From: Microbispora siamensis
Lineage (GTDB): Bacteria; Actinomycetota; Actinomycetes; Streptosporangiales; Streptosporangiaceae
Direction: 5' to 3'
Length of the DNA: 57,647 nucleotides
NCBI RefSeq assembly: GCF_016863095.1
Contig: NZ_BOOF01000045.1
Location: forward strand, 1-57,647
The notes under the pieces were generated by a model that saw only the letters and a list, made by a program, of their open reading frames with translations, did not search any database and was not told the origin of the DNA. The first letter of the stretch is position 1; each line of letters opens with the position of its first letter. Below are positions 14,816-24,193 of the stretch, in pieces. The position numbers and the translations under genes were made by a program.

Positions 14816-16102
14816 TCAGGGCCGGACGGCCCGCGCGCGGTGCCCGTCGTCCCCCGCCTCGTTCGCGGTCGCCCGGCGCCGGCGGAGGGCGGGGACCGCC
14901 GTCGCGACGGCGGGCACCAGGATGATCGCCGCCGCGACGTTGACCGCGCGGAAGCCGCCGGCGGCGAGGATGGGCCCGGCCAGCGCGGCCGCCGCGGCGC
15001 CCGCGTAGTTCATGCCGGCGTCGGTGGCGCCCTGCAGCGGCACCCGGACGTGGTCCGCGGCGGTGCCGGCGAGCAGCGCCGACGCGGAGATCATCGACGC
15101 CGACCAGCCGACGCCGAGCACGATCAGCGCGAGCGCGGTGAGGGCGCTGCCCTCGGAGGCGGACACGGCCACGAAGCCGAGCACGACGGCCGCCGCGAGC
15201 ATCAACATCCCGGCGCACGCCGTGCGGACCGCGCCGAGCCGGTCGGCCAGCCACCCGAAGACCGGGCTGAGGGCGTACATGCCGAGCACGTGCAGGCTGA
15301 TCACCACGCCCACGAGCTGCAGCGACATCCCGTGGTGCTGCATGTGCAGCGGCGTCATCACCATCACCATGACCATCGTCGCGTGCGCCACCGCGATGAG
15401 CACGACCGCGAACCGCGCCGCGGGGTCGCCCGCCGCCCAGCGCAGTGCCGCCACCGCTCCCACCGTCCGGCGGCTCTCGTCCGCCTCGCCACCGGCCGGC
15501 GCGGGCGACCGTACGGCGGGCCGGAGGAACACCGCCACCACCGCGCCCGCCAGGGCGAAGGCCACGACCGAGAACACGTAGGGGCCGGCGAGGCCGGGCA
15601 GCCCGAGCCACCGGCCGAACCGGTCGGCGACCTCGCTGAGGTTGGGGCCGGCCACGGACCCGATCGTGGTCGCCCAGATGACGATCGACATCGTCCTGGC
15701 CCGGGCGCCTGGGGCCGCGCCGTCCGCGGCGGCGTACCGGGACTGCAGGTTCACCGCCTGCCCGACGCCGAACATGGCCAGCCCGGCCAGCAGCACGGCG
15801 AGTTGTGCGACGACGGCGGCCGTGACGATCAGCACGCCGCCGAGCACGGCGATCGCGTACCCGAGGACGAGCGAACGGCGCCGCCCGTGCCGGGCCGCGA
15901 CCCCGGCAAGCGGCACCGCGGCGACCGCCGCGCCGAGCACGCTCGCGGCCTGGCCGAGCCCGGCGACGGACGTGCCGCCCAGCCGCTCCAGGAGCAGCCC
16001 GCCGACCGCGATGCCGGAGGCGACCGCGACGCCGCCGAGCAGGTTGCCGGTGACGAGGGTGCCGATGCCCCCACTGCGCTCCACGCTGGGCACGGACGTC
16101 AC
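14816..16102 (-). CDS. MFS transporter (DHA1-type)
   Basis: About 428 residues with 12 predicted membrane helices. Motif A appears as GVAARHGRRRSLVLG in the helix 2-3 loop, and the second half repeats it as GWLADRLGAVRT. The GTG at 16102 is chosen because AGGAAAGG lies about 11 bases before it; a longer frame starting with ATG at 16162 lacks a ribosome site. A drug or metabolite exporter role is inferred; the methionine-rich MVMVMTPLHMQHHGMS loop is unusual. It is divergent from the oxoprolinase gene and convergent with the glycosyltransferase set. Confidence 0.85.
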   Translation of the reverse strand: MTSVPSVERSGGIGTLVTGNLLGGVAVASGIAVGGLLLERLGGTSVAGLGQAASVLGAAVAAVPLAGVAARHGRRRSLVLGYAIAVLGGVLIVTAAVVAQLAVLLAGLAMFGVGQAVNLQSRYAAADGAAPGARARTMSIVIWATTIGSVAGPNLSEVADRFGRWLGLPGLAGPYVFSVVAFALAGAVVAVFLRPAVRSPAPAGGEADESRRTVGAVAALRWAAGDPAARFAVVLIAVAHATMVMVMVMTPLHMQHHGMSLQLVGVVISLHVLGMYALSPVFGWLADRLGAVRTACAGMLMLAAAVVLGFVAVSASEGSALTALALIVLGVGWSASMISASALLAGTAADHVRVPLQGATDAGMNYAGAAAAALAGPILAAGGFRAVNVAAAIILVPAVATAVPALRRRRATANEAGDDGHRARAVRP

Positions 16103-16252
16103 TGCCGGAACCACCTTTCCTCGCACCGTTCCGGTGTGATCCGGAAAACGGCACTCGATCATATGTCCGGCATGAGGTGATATGTCGCCCCATTAAGGCC
16201 GGGGCGTGCGGCCCTGATACAAGGGATGTACGGGCGTGCGGAGGGGGGTCCC

Positions 16253-19200
16253 ATGCCTGGAGACCGGTGGCAGTTCTGGGTGGACCGCGGCGGGACGTTC
16301 ACCGACGTCGTCGCCCGGCGCCCGGACGGGCGGCTGGTGACACGCAAGCTCCTGTCGGAGAACCCGGCGCGCTATCCCGACGCGGCGGTGGCGGGCATCC
16401 GCGCCCTGCTGGGCGTCCAGGCGGGCGAGCCGATCCCGGTCGAGCGGATCGAGTCGGTGCGGATGGGCACCACGGTCGCCACCAACGCCCTGCTGGAACG
16501 CCGGGGCGAGCGCACGGCGCTGGTGATCACCAAGGGGTTCGGCGACGCACTGCGCATCGGCTACCAGAACCGGCCGCGCATCTTCGACCGGCGGATCGTG
16601 CTGCCGGAGATGCTGTACGAGCGCGTGGCCGAGGTGGACGAGCGGATCACCGCCGACGGCACGGTGCTCCGGCCGCCCGATCTCGAAGGGCTCGCGCCGG
16701 AGCTGCGGCGGCTGCGCGAGGAGGGCGTACGCGCGGTCGCGGTGGTCTGCCTGCACAGCCACCTGCACCCGGCGCACGAACGGGCGATCGGGAGCCTGGC
16801 CAGGCGCACCGGCTTCGCCCAGGTGTCGTGCTCCAGTGAGGTCAGCCCGCTGATGAAGCTGGTGCCGCGCGGGGACACCACCGTGGCCGACGCCTACCTC
16901 TCGCCCGTCCTGCGCCGGTACGTCGAGGCGGTGGCCCGGCAACTGCCCGGCGTACGGCTGATGTTCATGCAGTCGAACGGCGGGCTGGCGGAGGCCGGGC
17001 ACTTCCGTGGCAAGGACGCGATCCTGTCCGGCCCGGCCGGCGGCATCGTCGGCATGGCGCGCATGTCCCGGCTGGCCGGGTTCGACAAGGTGATCGGCTT
17101 CGACATGGGCGGCACCTCGACCGACGTGTCCCACTACACCGGCGCGTACGAGCGGGTCGTCCAGACCCAGGTGGCCGGCGTACGGCTGTCCGCGCCGATG
17201 ATCGCCATTCACACGGTGGCGGCGGGCGGCGGGTCGGTCCTGCGTTTCGACGGCGGGCGCTACCGGGTCGGCCCGGACTCCGCGGGGGCCGACCCCGGCC
17301 CGGCCTGCTACCGCAACGGCGGCCCGCTGTGCCTCACCGACGCCAACGTGATGCTCGGCCGCGTCCAGCCCGGCCACTTCCCCGAGGTCTTCGGCCCGCA
17401 CGGCGACCTGCCGCTGGACACCGGCGAGGTGCGGCGGCGGTTCACCGAGGCGGCCGCGGACATCCGCGCGCGGACCGGCGACGAGCGCGACCCCGAGCAG
17501 GTCGCCGAGGGCTACCTGCGGGTCGCGGTCGAGAACATCGCCAACGCGATCAAGCAGATCTCCGTGCGGAAGGGCCGTGACGTCACCGAATACACCCTCA
17601 CCACGTTCGGCGGCGCCGGAGGGCAGCACGCCTGCGCGGTGGCCGACGCGCTCGGCATCCGCACCGTGCTGGTGCCGCCGATGGCGGGCGTGCTGTCCGC
17701 CCTGGGCATCGGGCTGGCCGACACCACCGTGATGCGGGAGCAGTCGGTCGAGGTCCGGCTGGAGCCCGCCGCGGCGCGGCGCCTGGCCGGTCTCGCCGAC
17801 GCCCTGGAGGCGGCGGCCCGCCGCGAACTGCTGGAGGAGGGGGTGCCGGACGGGCGGATCCGGGTGACTCGGCGGGTGCGGCTGCGCTACGACGGCACCG
17901 ACACGCCGCTGCCGGTGGACCTGGCCGACACGGACGCGATGGTGACCGCGTTCGAGGCCGCCCACCTGCGGACGTACTCCTTCCTCATGGACCGGCCGCT
18001 GGTCGCGGAGGCGGTCTCCGTCGAGGCGGTGGGCCTGACCGAGCAGCCCGACCTCTCGGGCCTCGCCTCCGGATCCGGCGCCGCTTCCGAGGACGCCGAG
18101 GGGCGGCCGGTGGACGTCGTACGGATGTACGCGGGCGGCGCGTGGCGCGAGGTGCCGCTCTACCGGCGGGAACGGCTGCGCCCCGGCGACACGCTCGGCG
18201 GCCCGGCGATCGTGGCCGAGGCCGACGCGACCACCGTGGTCGACGACGGCTGGCGGGCCGGGGTGACGCCGTACGGGCACCTGGTCCTGGAGCGGGTGCG
18301 GGCGCGCCCCCGGGCCACCGGCGTGACCACCGAGGCCGACCCCGTGATGCTGGAGGTCTTCAACAACCTCTTCATGTCCGTCGCGGAGCAGATGGGCGCC
18401 CGGCTGGGGTCCACCGCGCAGTCGGTGAACATCCGGGAGCGGCTCGACTTCTCCTGCGCGCTGTTCGACTCCGGCGGCGACCTCATCGCCAACGCGCCGC
18501 ACATCCCGGTGCACCTCGGGTCGATGGGCGCGAGCGTCAAGGAGGTGGTCCGCCGCAGGGGCGGCGGCATGCGGCCGGGCGACGTGTACGCGATCAACGA
18601 CCCCTACCACGGCGGCACCCACCTGCCGGACATCACGGTCGTCACCCCCGTCTTCGACGGCGCGGGCCGGGAGATCCTGTTCTTCGTGGCCTCCCGCGGC
18701 CACCACGCGGAGATCGGCGGGCTGACGCCCGGCTCGATGCCCGCCGGAAGCAGGAGCGTGCACGAGGAGGGCGTGCTGTTCGACTGCCGCCTGCTGGCGG
18801 ACCGCGACGGCCTGCGCGAGAAGGAGACGTGGCGGCTGCTCACCGAGGGGCCGTATCCGTCCAGGGACCCCGCGACCAACCTGGCCGACCTGCGCGCGCA
18901 GATCGCCGCGAACGCCAAGGGCGTCGAGGAGGTCGGCGCGATGATCGGCCACTTCGGCCTCGACGTCGTGCGGGCCTACATGCGGCACGTGCAGGACAAC
19001 GCCGAGAGCGCGGTCCGCGCGGTGATCGACGCCCTCAGCGAGGGCCGCTACCGCTACGAGACGGACTCCGGCGCCGTGATCTCGGTGCGCGTCTCGGTGG
19101 ACCGCGCCCGCCGCGCCGCGACGATCGACTTCACCGGCACCTCGCCCCAGCTCGACGGCAACCTCAACGCGCCGTCGGCCGTGGTCACCGCCGCCGTGCT

Positions 19201-19873
19201 GTACGTCTTCCGCACCCTGGTGGCCGACGAGATCCCGCTCAACGACGGCTGCCTGCGGCCCCTGCGCATCGTCGTGCCGGAGGGGTCGATGCTGGCCCCG
19301 GCGTACCCCGCGGCCGTGGTCGCCGGCAACGTCGAGACCTCGCAGGCCGTCACCGGCGCGATCTACGCCGCGCTGGGCGTCCAGGCCGAGGGGTCGGGGA
19401 CGATGAACAACGTCAGCTTCGGCGACGAACGGCGCCAGTACTACGAGACCGTCGCCTCGGGGTCCGGGGCGGGGGACGGGTTCGACGGGGCGGCGGCGGT
19501 GCAGACCCACATGACGAACTCCCGGCTGACCGACCCCGAGGTGCTGGAGTGGCGGTTCCCCGTGCTGCTGGAGGAGTTCGCCGTCCGGCGCGGCAGCGGC
19601 GGCGCCGGACGGTGGCGCGGCGGGGACGGGGCGGTGCGCCGCATCCGGTTCCGCGAGCCGATGACGGTCAGCGTGCTGTCGGGCCACCGCCGCGTGCCGC
19701 CGTACGGCATGGCCGGCGGCGCCCCCGGCGCTCTGGGCGTCAACCGGGTGCGGCGCGCGGACGGAGGCGTCGTCCACCTCGCGGGATGCGACTCGGTCCG
19801 GGTGGAACCGGGCGACGTGCTGGAAATCGAGACACCCGGCGGCGGGGGATACGGGCCCCCGGAGCTCGGCTGA
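16253..19873 (+). CDS. 5-oxoprolinase / N-methylhydantoinase, fused A and B subunits
   Basis: A 1206-residue enzyme. The N-terminal half (about 1-690, HyuA-like) has WVDRGGTFTDVV and the ATP-site FDMGGTSTDVSHY (about residue 283), an actin-like ATPase fold. The C-terminal half (about 700-1206, HyuB-like) has EQMGARLGSTAQSVN and NDPYHGGTHLPD. The fused length matches ATP-dependent 5-oxo-L-prolinase, which opens pyroglutamate to glutamate; hydantoin substrates are also possible. ATG 16253 is preferred because GAGGGGGG precedes it by 5 bases. It stands alone, divergent from an MFS gene, and ends at a strong hairpin. Confidence 0.9.
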   Translation: MPGDRWQFWVDRGGTFTDVVARRPDGRLVTRKLLSENPARYPDAAVAGIRALLGVQAGEPIPVERIESVRMGTTVATNALLERRGERTALVITKGFGDALRIGYQNRPRIFDRRIVLPEMLYERVAEVDERITADGTVLRPPDLEGLAPELRRLREEGVRAVAVVCLHSHLHPAHERAIGSLARRTGFAQVSCSSEVSPLMKLVPRGDTTVADAYLSPVLRRYVEAVARQLPGVRLMFMQSNGGLAEAGHFRGKDAILSGPAGGIVGMARMSRLAGFDKVIGFDMGGTSTDVSHYTGAYERVVQTQVAGVRLSAPMIAIHTVAAGGGSVLRFDGGRYRVGPDSAGADPGPACYRNGGPLCLTDANVMLGRVQPGHFPEVFGPHGDLPLDTGEVRRRFTEAAADIRARTGDERDPEQVAEGYLRVAVENIANAIKQISVRKGRDVTEYTLTTFGGAGGQHACAVADALGIRTVLVPPMAGVLSALGIGLADTTVMREQSVEVRLEPAAARRLAGLADALEAAARRELLEEGVPDGRIRVTRRVRLRYDGTDTPLPVDLADTDAMVTAFEAAHLRTYSFLMDRPLVAEAVSVEAVGLTEQPDLSGLASGSGAASEDAEGRPVDVVRMYAGGAWREVPLYRRERLRPGDTLGGPAIVAEADATTVVDDGWRAGVTPYGHLVLERVRARPRATGVTTEADPVMLEVFNNLFMSVAEQMGARLGSTAQSVNIRERLDFSCALFDSGGDLIANAPHIPVHLGSMGASVKEVVRRRGGGMRPGDVYAINDPYHGGTHLPDITVVTPVFDGAGREILFFVASRGHHAEIGGLTPGSMPAGSRSVHEEGVLFDCRLLADRDGLREKETWRLLTEGPYPSRDPATNLADLRAQIAANAKGVEEVGAMIGHFGLDVVRAYMRHVQDNAESAVRAVIDALSEGRYRYETDSGAVISVRVSVDRARRAATIDFTGTSPQLDGNLNAPSAVVTAAVLYVFRTLVADEIPLNDGCLRPLRIVVPEGSMLAPAYPAAVVAGNVETSQAVTGAIYAALGVQAEGSGTMNNVSFGDERRQYYETVASGSGAGDGFDGAAAVQTHMTNSRLTDPEVLEWRFPVLLEEFAVRRGSGGAGRWRGGDGAVRRIRFREPMTVSVLSGHRRVPPYGMAGGAPGALGVNRVRRADGGVVHLAGCDSVRVEPGDVLEIETPGGGGYGPPELG

Positions 19874-19880
19874 AATGGCT

Positions 19881-19915
19881 CCGCCCTCCTCGGCCTTCGC
19901 GGCGAGGAGGGCGGG
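19881..19915 (+). terminator. Strong hairpin terminator after oxoprolinase gene
   Basis: A 12-bp perfect stem, CCGCCCTCCTCG (19881-19892) with CGAGGAGGGCGG (19903-19914), has a 10-base loop, eight bases after the stop codon. Its shape also recalls the terminal hairpins of IS605-type elements, and the minus strand beyond it reads VVTAKPLEARPP, so a decayed element end is an alternative. Confidence 0.75.
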
Positions 19916-20081
19916 CTTCCAGCGGTTTCGCCGTTACCACACCGGGCGGCTTTTTCTGGCGATGAGCCGCGGGGTTTGCGCCTGACATGGTCGGCGCTTG
20001 CTCAGAAGTCTCTCATTCGGCTCACAAACGCTGCATTCGGTCGCGTGCAAGACACCTCCATGGTCGGATCAAGGATCCGCG

Positions 20082-20585
20082 TCAGTGGCGGTCTCCCGTC
20101 GTGCCCTCGGGCAGCGTGTCCGCGAGGTAGGCGTCGAGGTCGGGCTGATCGGGGGCGAGCATGTGCCGCACCCACGCGTCGCGTTCGTGCAGGATCGGCG
20201 GCAGCTCCCAGACGCAGCCGACGAGCGGGCGTTCCGGCCGGACGAAGTGGGTGGGATCCCGGTCGGGGCAGCCCAGCGCGGGCTGACCGGCCACCGCGTT
20301 GGCGTAGTGCAGGGCGTTGTCCCAGGCCCAGGTGTAGGCGTTGACGTAGGCCCCGTCGTCCCCGCCCCGGTGGAGGACGACGAAGGCGGCCGGGGGCGTG
20401 CCGTCCGGTTCGGGCAGCAACTCGGGCAGGACGGCGTACGCCGCCTTCTCGATCTCGGGGTCGATCCCGGCCGGGTCGGCGGTGACGTGGTAGCGCTTGA
20501 CGTGGTAGCCGCTCACCTCGATCGGTGGCGGCACGAAGAGCAGTTTCTCCGCGAAAGCCATGACGGAACGGTAGGACCGCTTCAC
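20082..20585 (-). CDS. Conserved hypothetical protein
   Basis: A 167-residue soluble protein without a recognised domain. It includes FVPPPIEVSGYHVKRYHV, a TWAWDNALHYANAV helix and FVRPERPLVGCVWELPP. The GTG at 20585 is preferred because AGAAGG lies six bases before it; the alternative ATG at 20561 has no ribosome site. The composition (Trp/His/Asp-rich, no export signal) suggests a cytoplasmic enzyme or binding protein. It lies about 235 bp from the divergent GNAT/YunG-like gene, so the two may share a control region. Confidence 0.7.
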   Translation of the reverse strand: MKRSYRSVMAFAEKLLFVPPPIEVSGYHVKRYHVTADPAGIDPEIEKAAYAVLPELLPEPDGTPPAAFVVLHRGGDDGAYVNAYTWAWDNALHYANAVAGQPALGCPDRDPTHFVRPERPLVGCVWELPPILHERDAWVRHMLAPDQPDLDAYLADTLPEGTTGDRH

Positions 20586-20748
20586 TGACACCTTCTGGCA
20601 GTGGAATCCTGGCGCTGCCCGCACGTCCCGGCCACTGCCGATCTCCTGTTGCCGCCGCCGCTCTGGAGGCCGCCTTCGCCGATCCAATGAAAAAGCGGCC
20701 GTAATTGCGGCGGGTCCGATAAAAGGCGATACCAACTCCGCGAGCGCC

Positions 20749-20777
20749 CTGACAGGGTGCGCTTCGAGTTCTATCCT
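20749..20777 (+). promoter_or_regulatory. Candidate sigma-70-type promoter of the GNAT/YunG-like operon
   Basis: CTGACA (20749-20754) and TATCCT (20772-20777) are separated by 17 bp, a near-consensus vegetative promoter. A start near 20784 would give a leader of about 37 bases before the start codon at 20821. Confidence 0.5.
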
Positions 20778-20820
20778 TGACGGCGTCACTGACAAGATTC
20801 TCGCGATTGCGGGAGAAGAA

Positions 20821-22320
20821 GTGCCCAAGACCACGCGTACGCCGCGAAGGGAGAAAGCGCGAAGCGAGGGCGCGCGAGTGGACGGGCTTCGTGATCCGGA
20901 TGTCGAGACCTTCGTCGGCGCGATGGGGACGCGCATTCGCGCGGACGCCGAGACGGTCGGAGTCGACCTCCGGACCCTGGAGATCCAGGTAAGACTGCAC
21001 CTGCCCCGGTTGAGCAGGCCGGCCATCGCCGGCTGGTCTCCGGACAAGGTGTACGAGGAGATACGGCTGCAGGCCGTCGTCCGGGCGGCCCAGGTGCGCC
21101 AGTCCGCCGAGGACGCGGCGTACCAGGCCCATGCCTCCGTCCTCCTCAACGTGAACAAGGCGCACCGCGACCTGAGCCTGTCGTTCGGCGACGGCTACCA
21201 CACCAGCCTGCGCTTCGGCGAGGTCAGGCCCGGCGTCGGCCATCTGGTCCAGTCGAGACTGCACTACCTGCACAGTGAGAGGGCCGACACCGTCCTCCAG
21301 TTCGGGCTCTTCCTGCCGGGCGCGACGATGCCGATCACGTACGTCGCCTTCTCGCGATGCGACCGCCAGTACGTCCTGGACGCGCTCACCGGGCACGGGC
21401 TGGACGTGAATCCGGACCGGATAATGGTCCTGACAAGAATGCACGGGCTGGCGGGAATTCCGGCGAACCTCATGAGCCTGACGATCGCCCGCGCGGTCCG
21501 GGAGATCAGGGCGGAAAACGCCGCGGATTATGTCATAACGGCATACAATCCCATGCTCGGTTTCGACGGCACATCATTCCTCGCGTCGGGATTCAGGCCG
21601 ATCGCCCTGTCGCCCGTGGCCTACCGCTACGACGACAAAGGCCTTTTCCAGACGCGCCGGATGTCCGGGGAGTCGATGCCGCAACTCCTGGACACCCCGG
21701 ACAACGTGCTCATGGTCCTCGGCGCCACCTCCGCCGCGAAGCGGAGCGTCGGCGCGATCGAGGGCCTGATCAGGGTGTCGCGCCGGACCCACTCGGGCGG
21801 CGACCACGTGAGACCCGTCAAGGCCGACTTCACCTCGCCGCAGTGGACGGAGCGCCTGCTCGGCTACCGCCGCATGCTGGAGTCCTGCTGGTCGGACCGC
21901 ACCGTGCATCCGCGATATCAGGAGTCGCCGGTCGCCGCGGGCGACCCCCGGGGCCAGTGCGGCGTCACCTCCGTCTGGCTCGCCCGCAGGCTCCGCACCG
22001 ACCTGCTGCTCGAACCCGTCTACTGCTACGGACGGCTGCGGGTCGGCCGCGACGACGCCGAGGACGTCAGCCACCACTGCTGGGTCGAGATCGGCCCGGC
22101 CCACGACCCCCGGCGGTTCGTCATCGACCTGACCGGCGACCAGTCGGACGGCGTACGCGAGCCGATCATCCTCGGCGAGCACCGGGCGCTGGCGGACCGT
22201 GGGCTGCGGTACGAGACCGCGGCGAGCCTGCGCCTCGACGAACTGCCGAGGGACCGGGTGTGGCCGCGCTTCCTCGCGCTCGACGATCGCCTGCGCGGCG
22301 TGGAAGAGGGGCGGACATGA
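20821..22320 (+). CDS. GNAT/Mom-like acyltransferase-fold protein with C-terminal YunG-like Cys-His-Asp domain
   Basis: A 499-residue two-part protein starting with GTG; GGGAGAAG precedes it. The middle (about 165-280) reads like a Mom-type GNAT domain: PITYVAFSRCD, then RMHGLAGIPANLMSLTIA, VITAYNPMLGFDGTSFLASG and FQTRR. The C-terminal part (about 360-445) matches the YunG pattern: ESCWSDRT, RGQCGVTS (C380), HHCWVEIG (H419) and FVIDLTGDQ (D436), a possible cysteine-hydrolase triad. The first 100 residues are charged and helical. Neither part has a known substrate. It overlaps the next gene by 4 bp (ATGA) and forms an operon with it. Mom proteins modify phage DNA bases, so a defence or modification role is possible but unproven. 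Confidence 0.75.
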   Translation: MPKTTRTPRREKARSEGARVDGLRDPDVETFVGAMGTRIRADAETVGVDLRTLEIQVRLHLPRLSRPAIAGWSPDKVYEEIRLQAVVRAAQVRQSAEDAAYQAHASVLLNVNKAHRDLSLSFGDGYHTSLRFGEVRPGVGHLVQSRLHYLHSERADTVLQFGLFLPGATMPITYVAFSRCDRQYVLDALTGHGLDVNPDRIMVLTRMHGLAGIPANLMSLTIARAVREIRAENAADYVITAYNPMLGFDGTSFLASGFRPIALSPVAYRYDDKGLFQTRRMSGESMPQLLDTPDNVLMVLGATSAAKRSVGAIEGLIRVSRRTHSGGDHVRPVKADFTSPQWTERLLGYRRMLESCWSDRTVHPRYQESPVAAGDPRGQCGVTSVWLARRLRTDLLLEPVYCYGRLRVGRDDAEDVSHHCWVEIGPAHDPRRFVIDLTGDQSDGVREPIILGEHRALADRGLRYETAASLRLDELPRDRVWPRFLALDDRLRGVEEGRT

Positions 22321-23402
22321 CCGCGGACATGACCGGGGTGCGGCCCTCGGTGCTGCTGCTGTCGTCCGACAGCAGGCGGAGGTACGCGGAGGACGTCCTG
22401 AGGGCGCTGGCCCTGCCCAGAGGGGCGATCATCCAGTTCCGGTACGAGACCGACTACGTGGCGGGCGCCCTGCAACAGGCGATCGCGAACGGCTCCGCCG
22501 TCGGCCGGCGGTGCCTCGTGGCCTTCCTGGCCGACCGGGAGTCGCCCGACGCGGAGCCGTTCGTCGTGCCTGTGCGCTTCGCCACGGTCGTGACGACCGC
22601 CTGCGTGGCCGACATGGCCGTGTTCCGGCTGCGGGTGGACGACTACGCGAACCTGGAGGAGTTCCCGCTGACCGAGGCGGAGATCAGGGCCAAGGGCGGC
22701 TGGTTCGTGGACAGGCTGGCGGAGGCCAACGGCGGGCGCTGGTATCCGGCCACCACCCGCTTCCCCGACCTCCACCTGCACGAGCAGCAGGGCGACGACC
22801 CCATCCTGTGGCTCGGGGTGGCCCGGCGGCTCGCCCGGCACCCCACCTACAGGTCCTCCTACTTCGTCCGCACCGAGGAACCGCTGCTCAACAGGGACAG
22901 GACGGGCACGCTCGACGCCGAGGGCCGGCTGCACCTGAGCGACGGCGACTCGGTGAAGATGCGGGTCAGCTTCTACTCCGACGGCTACACGCCGACCGCG
23001 AAGCGGCTCGTCTGCGCGACCGACGGCACCTTCCTGAAGATCGCGTCCGACGACTCCTACGACGTGGCGTCGCGATACGACACCGTGGAGTTCTGGTTGC
23101 GGCCCGAGATGCTGGGCTTCGACGCGCTCGCGCGGGTCGGGATCACGCTGGCCGCCGACACGCAGGCGGGCCCGGTGCCGGGAGGCGACTCACTGACGAC
23201 GAGCGCCGGGTTTCCCGTGGTCGTGCGCCGCTCGCGGTCGCGCCTCTTCACGCGGGTGTCGGCCAGCGCGGCCGGGGCCTTCCTCGTCGCCCTGCCCGCC
23301 GTGCTCGGGCCGGGCGCGGGCCTGCCCCTGAGGGTGCTGTGCGCCGTCTGCGGCGCGGCGCTGCTCGCCGTCGCGAACATCGTCATCTCCCACGCCAGGT
23401 GA
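22317..23402 (+). CDS. Uncharacterised protein with C-terminal membrane hairpin
   Basis: A 361-residue protein that I do not recognise. The N-terminal domain (about 8-125) begins VRPSVLLLSSDSRRRY and alternates strands and helices. The middle is hydrophilic, with DPILWLGVARRLARHP and FLKIASDDSYDVASRYDT. The C-terminus has two hydrophobic helices (about 308-330 and 336-357), so the bulk of the protein would be cytoplasmic and anchored at its end. Its ATG overlaps the previous stop, implying coupled translation. The last 213 bp also encode the end of the convergent HD-hydrolase frame. A membrane-tethered sensor or effector is one reading of this layout. Confidence 0.75.
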   Translation: MTADMTGVRPSVLLLSSDSRRRYAEDVLRALALPRGAIIQFRYETDYVAGALQQAIANGSAVGRRCLVAFLADRESPDAEPFVVPVRFATVVTTACVADMAVFRLRVDDYANLEEFPLTEAEIRAKGGWFVDRLAEANGGRWYPATTRFPDLHLHEQQGDDPILWLGVARRLARHPTYRSSYFVRTEEPLLNRDRTGTLDAEGRLHLSDGDSVKMRVSFYSDGYTPTAKRLVCATDGTFLKIASDDSYDVASRYDTVEFWLRPEMLGFDALARVGITLAADTQAGPVPGGDSLTTSAGFPVVVRRSRSRLFTRVSASAAGAFLVALPAVLGPGAGLPLRVLCAVCGAALLAVANIVISHAR

Positions 23403-24035
23403 CACCCCACCGGAGAACAGGTGCGGGCGCCGAGCGAACTCCCGACACAGCTCGTCGAACAACGGCAGCAGTGCCGGGCAGCTCATCCGTATCTTCCGCT
23501 TGGCCGTGATCTCGGTGTGCTTGTACGCCGCCCAGGTCGGGCGCAGCGGGTGGTGGTCGGCCAGCAGCACGTTGACGTGGGGGAGCAACTTGTCCAGCGC
23601 GTAGACGAACCTGCTCTCCGGGTCGTGCTGCGCCTTGTAGCCGTACAGGTCCTCGACGAGCCAGGGGAACGTCCCGCCGAAGTCGCGGGTGACGATCTCC
23701 CGCGCCTCCTCCTCGCGTACGGCCTTCTTCTCGCGTTCCGCCGGGTCGGCGTAGACCGACACGTCCCCCGCGTGGACCTCCGGCAGGTCGTGGACCAGGG
23801 CGTACCTGGCGATCCTGCCCGGGTCCAGGGCCGGGTCGATCAGCGGGGCGAGGCAGACCGCGACCAGGCCCAGGGCGAAGGAGTGCTCCGCGTCGTTCTC
23901 GTGCCGGGTGACGTCCTGCGGCGCCACCGATGACCGTTCGATCACGTACGGCGGGAAGACCAGTTCGCGCATGAGGGCCATCAGAGTGTTCGCGCCGACC
24001 GGGGAGCCGGTGTTATTCACGTCGTCCCTCGCCAT
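23190..24035 (-). CDS. HD-domain hydrolase (5'-deoxynucleotidase YfbR-like) with antisense-derived tail
   Basis: A 281-residue frame whose first 210 residues form an HD phosphohydrolase: RHENDAEHSFALGL supplies the first His, YALVHDLPEVHAGD the HD pair, and FVYALDKLLPH a later Asp. YfbR-type enzymes dephosphorylate (deoxy)nucleoside monophosphates. GAGGG seven bases before ATG 24035 supports the start. Conserved character ends near FARRPHLFSG; the last 70 residues are read antisense to the end of the neighbouring membrane-protein gene and have shadow-like composition (Gly/Arg/His-rich). The natural stop seems lost or the overlap is genuine. Confidence 0.85.
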   Translation of the reverse strand: MARDDVNNTGSPVGANTLMALMRELVFPPYVIERSSVAPQDVTRHENDAEHSFALGLVAVCLAPLIDPALDPGRIARYALVHDLPEVHAGDVSVYADPAEREKKAVREEEAREIVTRDFGGTFPWLVEDLYGYKAQHDPESRFVYALDKLLPHVNVLLADHHPLRPTWAAYKHTEITAKRKIRMSCPALLPLFDELCREFARRPHLFSGGVSPGVGDDDVRDGEQRRAADGAQHPQGQARARPEHGGQGDEEGPGRAGRHPREEARPRAAHDHGKPGARRQ

Positions 24036-24193
24036 CGGGCCGCCCTCGCATTGTTCGCCCGTACGCGGCCACGGCGTTTCGCGCACGGCCTGATTCCCAG
24101 CGTAGCCGACCATTCATCGATGTCGTGGGAAGTGTTTCCTCGTGAATAGCCGCGGGAGCCGAATATCTGTTCGGTAATCGGCATTTCCGCATT

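Noticed and set aside
16193..19777. A 1194-codon minus-strand frame opposite the oxoprolinase gene
   Set aside because: Same shadow composition; it runs the full length of a recognised enzyme gene and has no ribosome site or motif.
19874..19990. Second IS605-type end after the oxoprolinase gene
   Set aside because: The hairpin is well placed as a terminator, and the TnpB-like tail is too weak to claim an element; noted only as an alternative.
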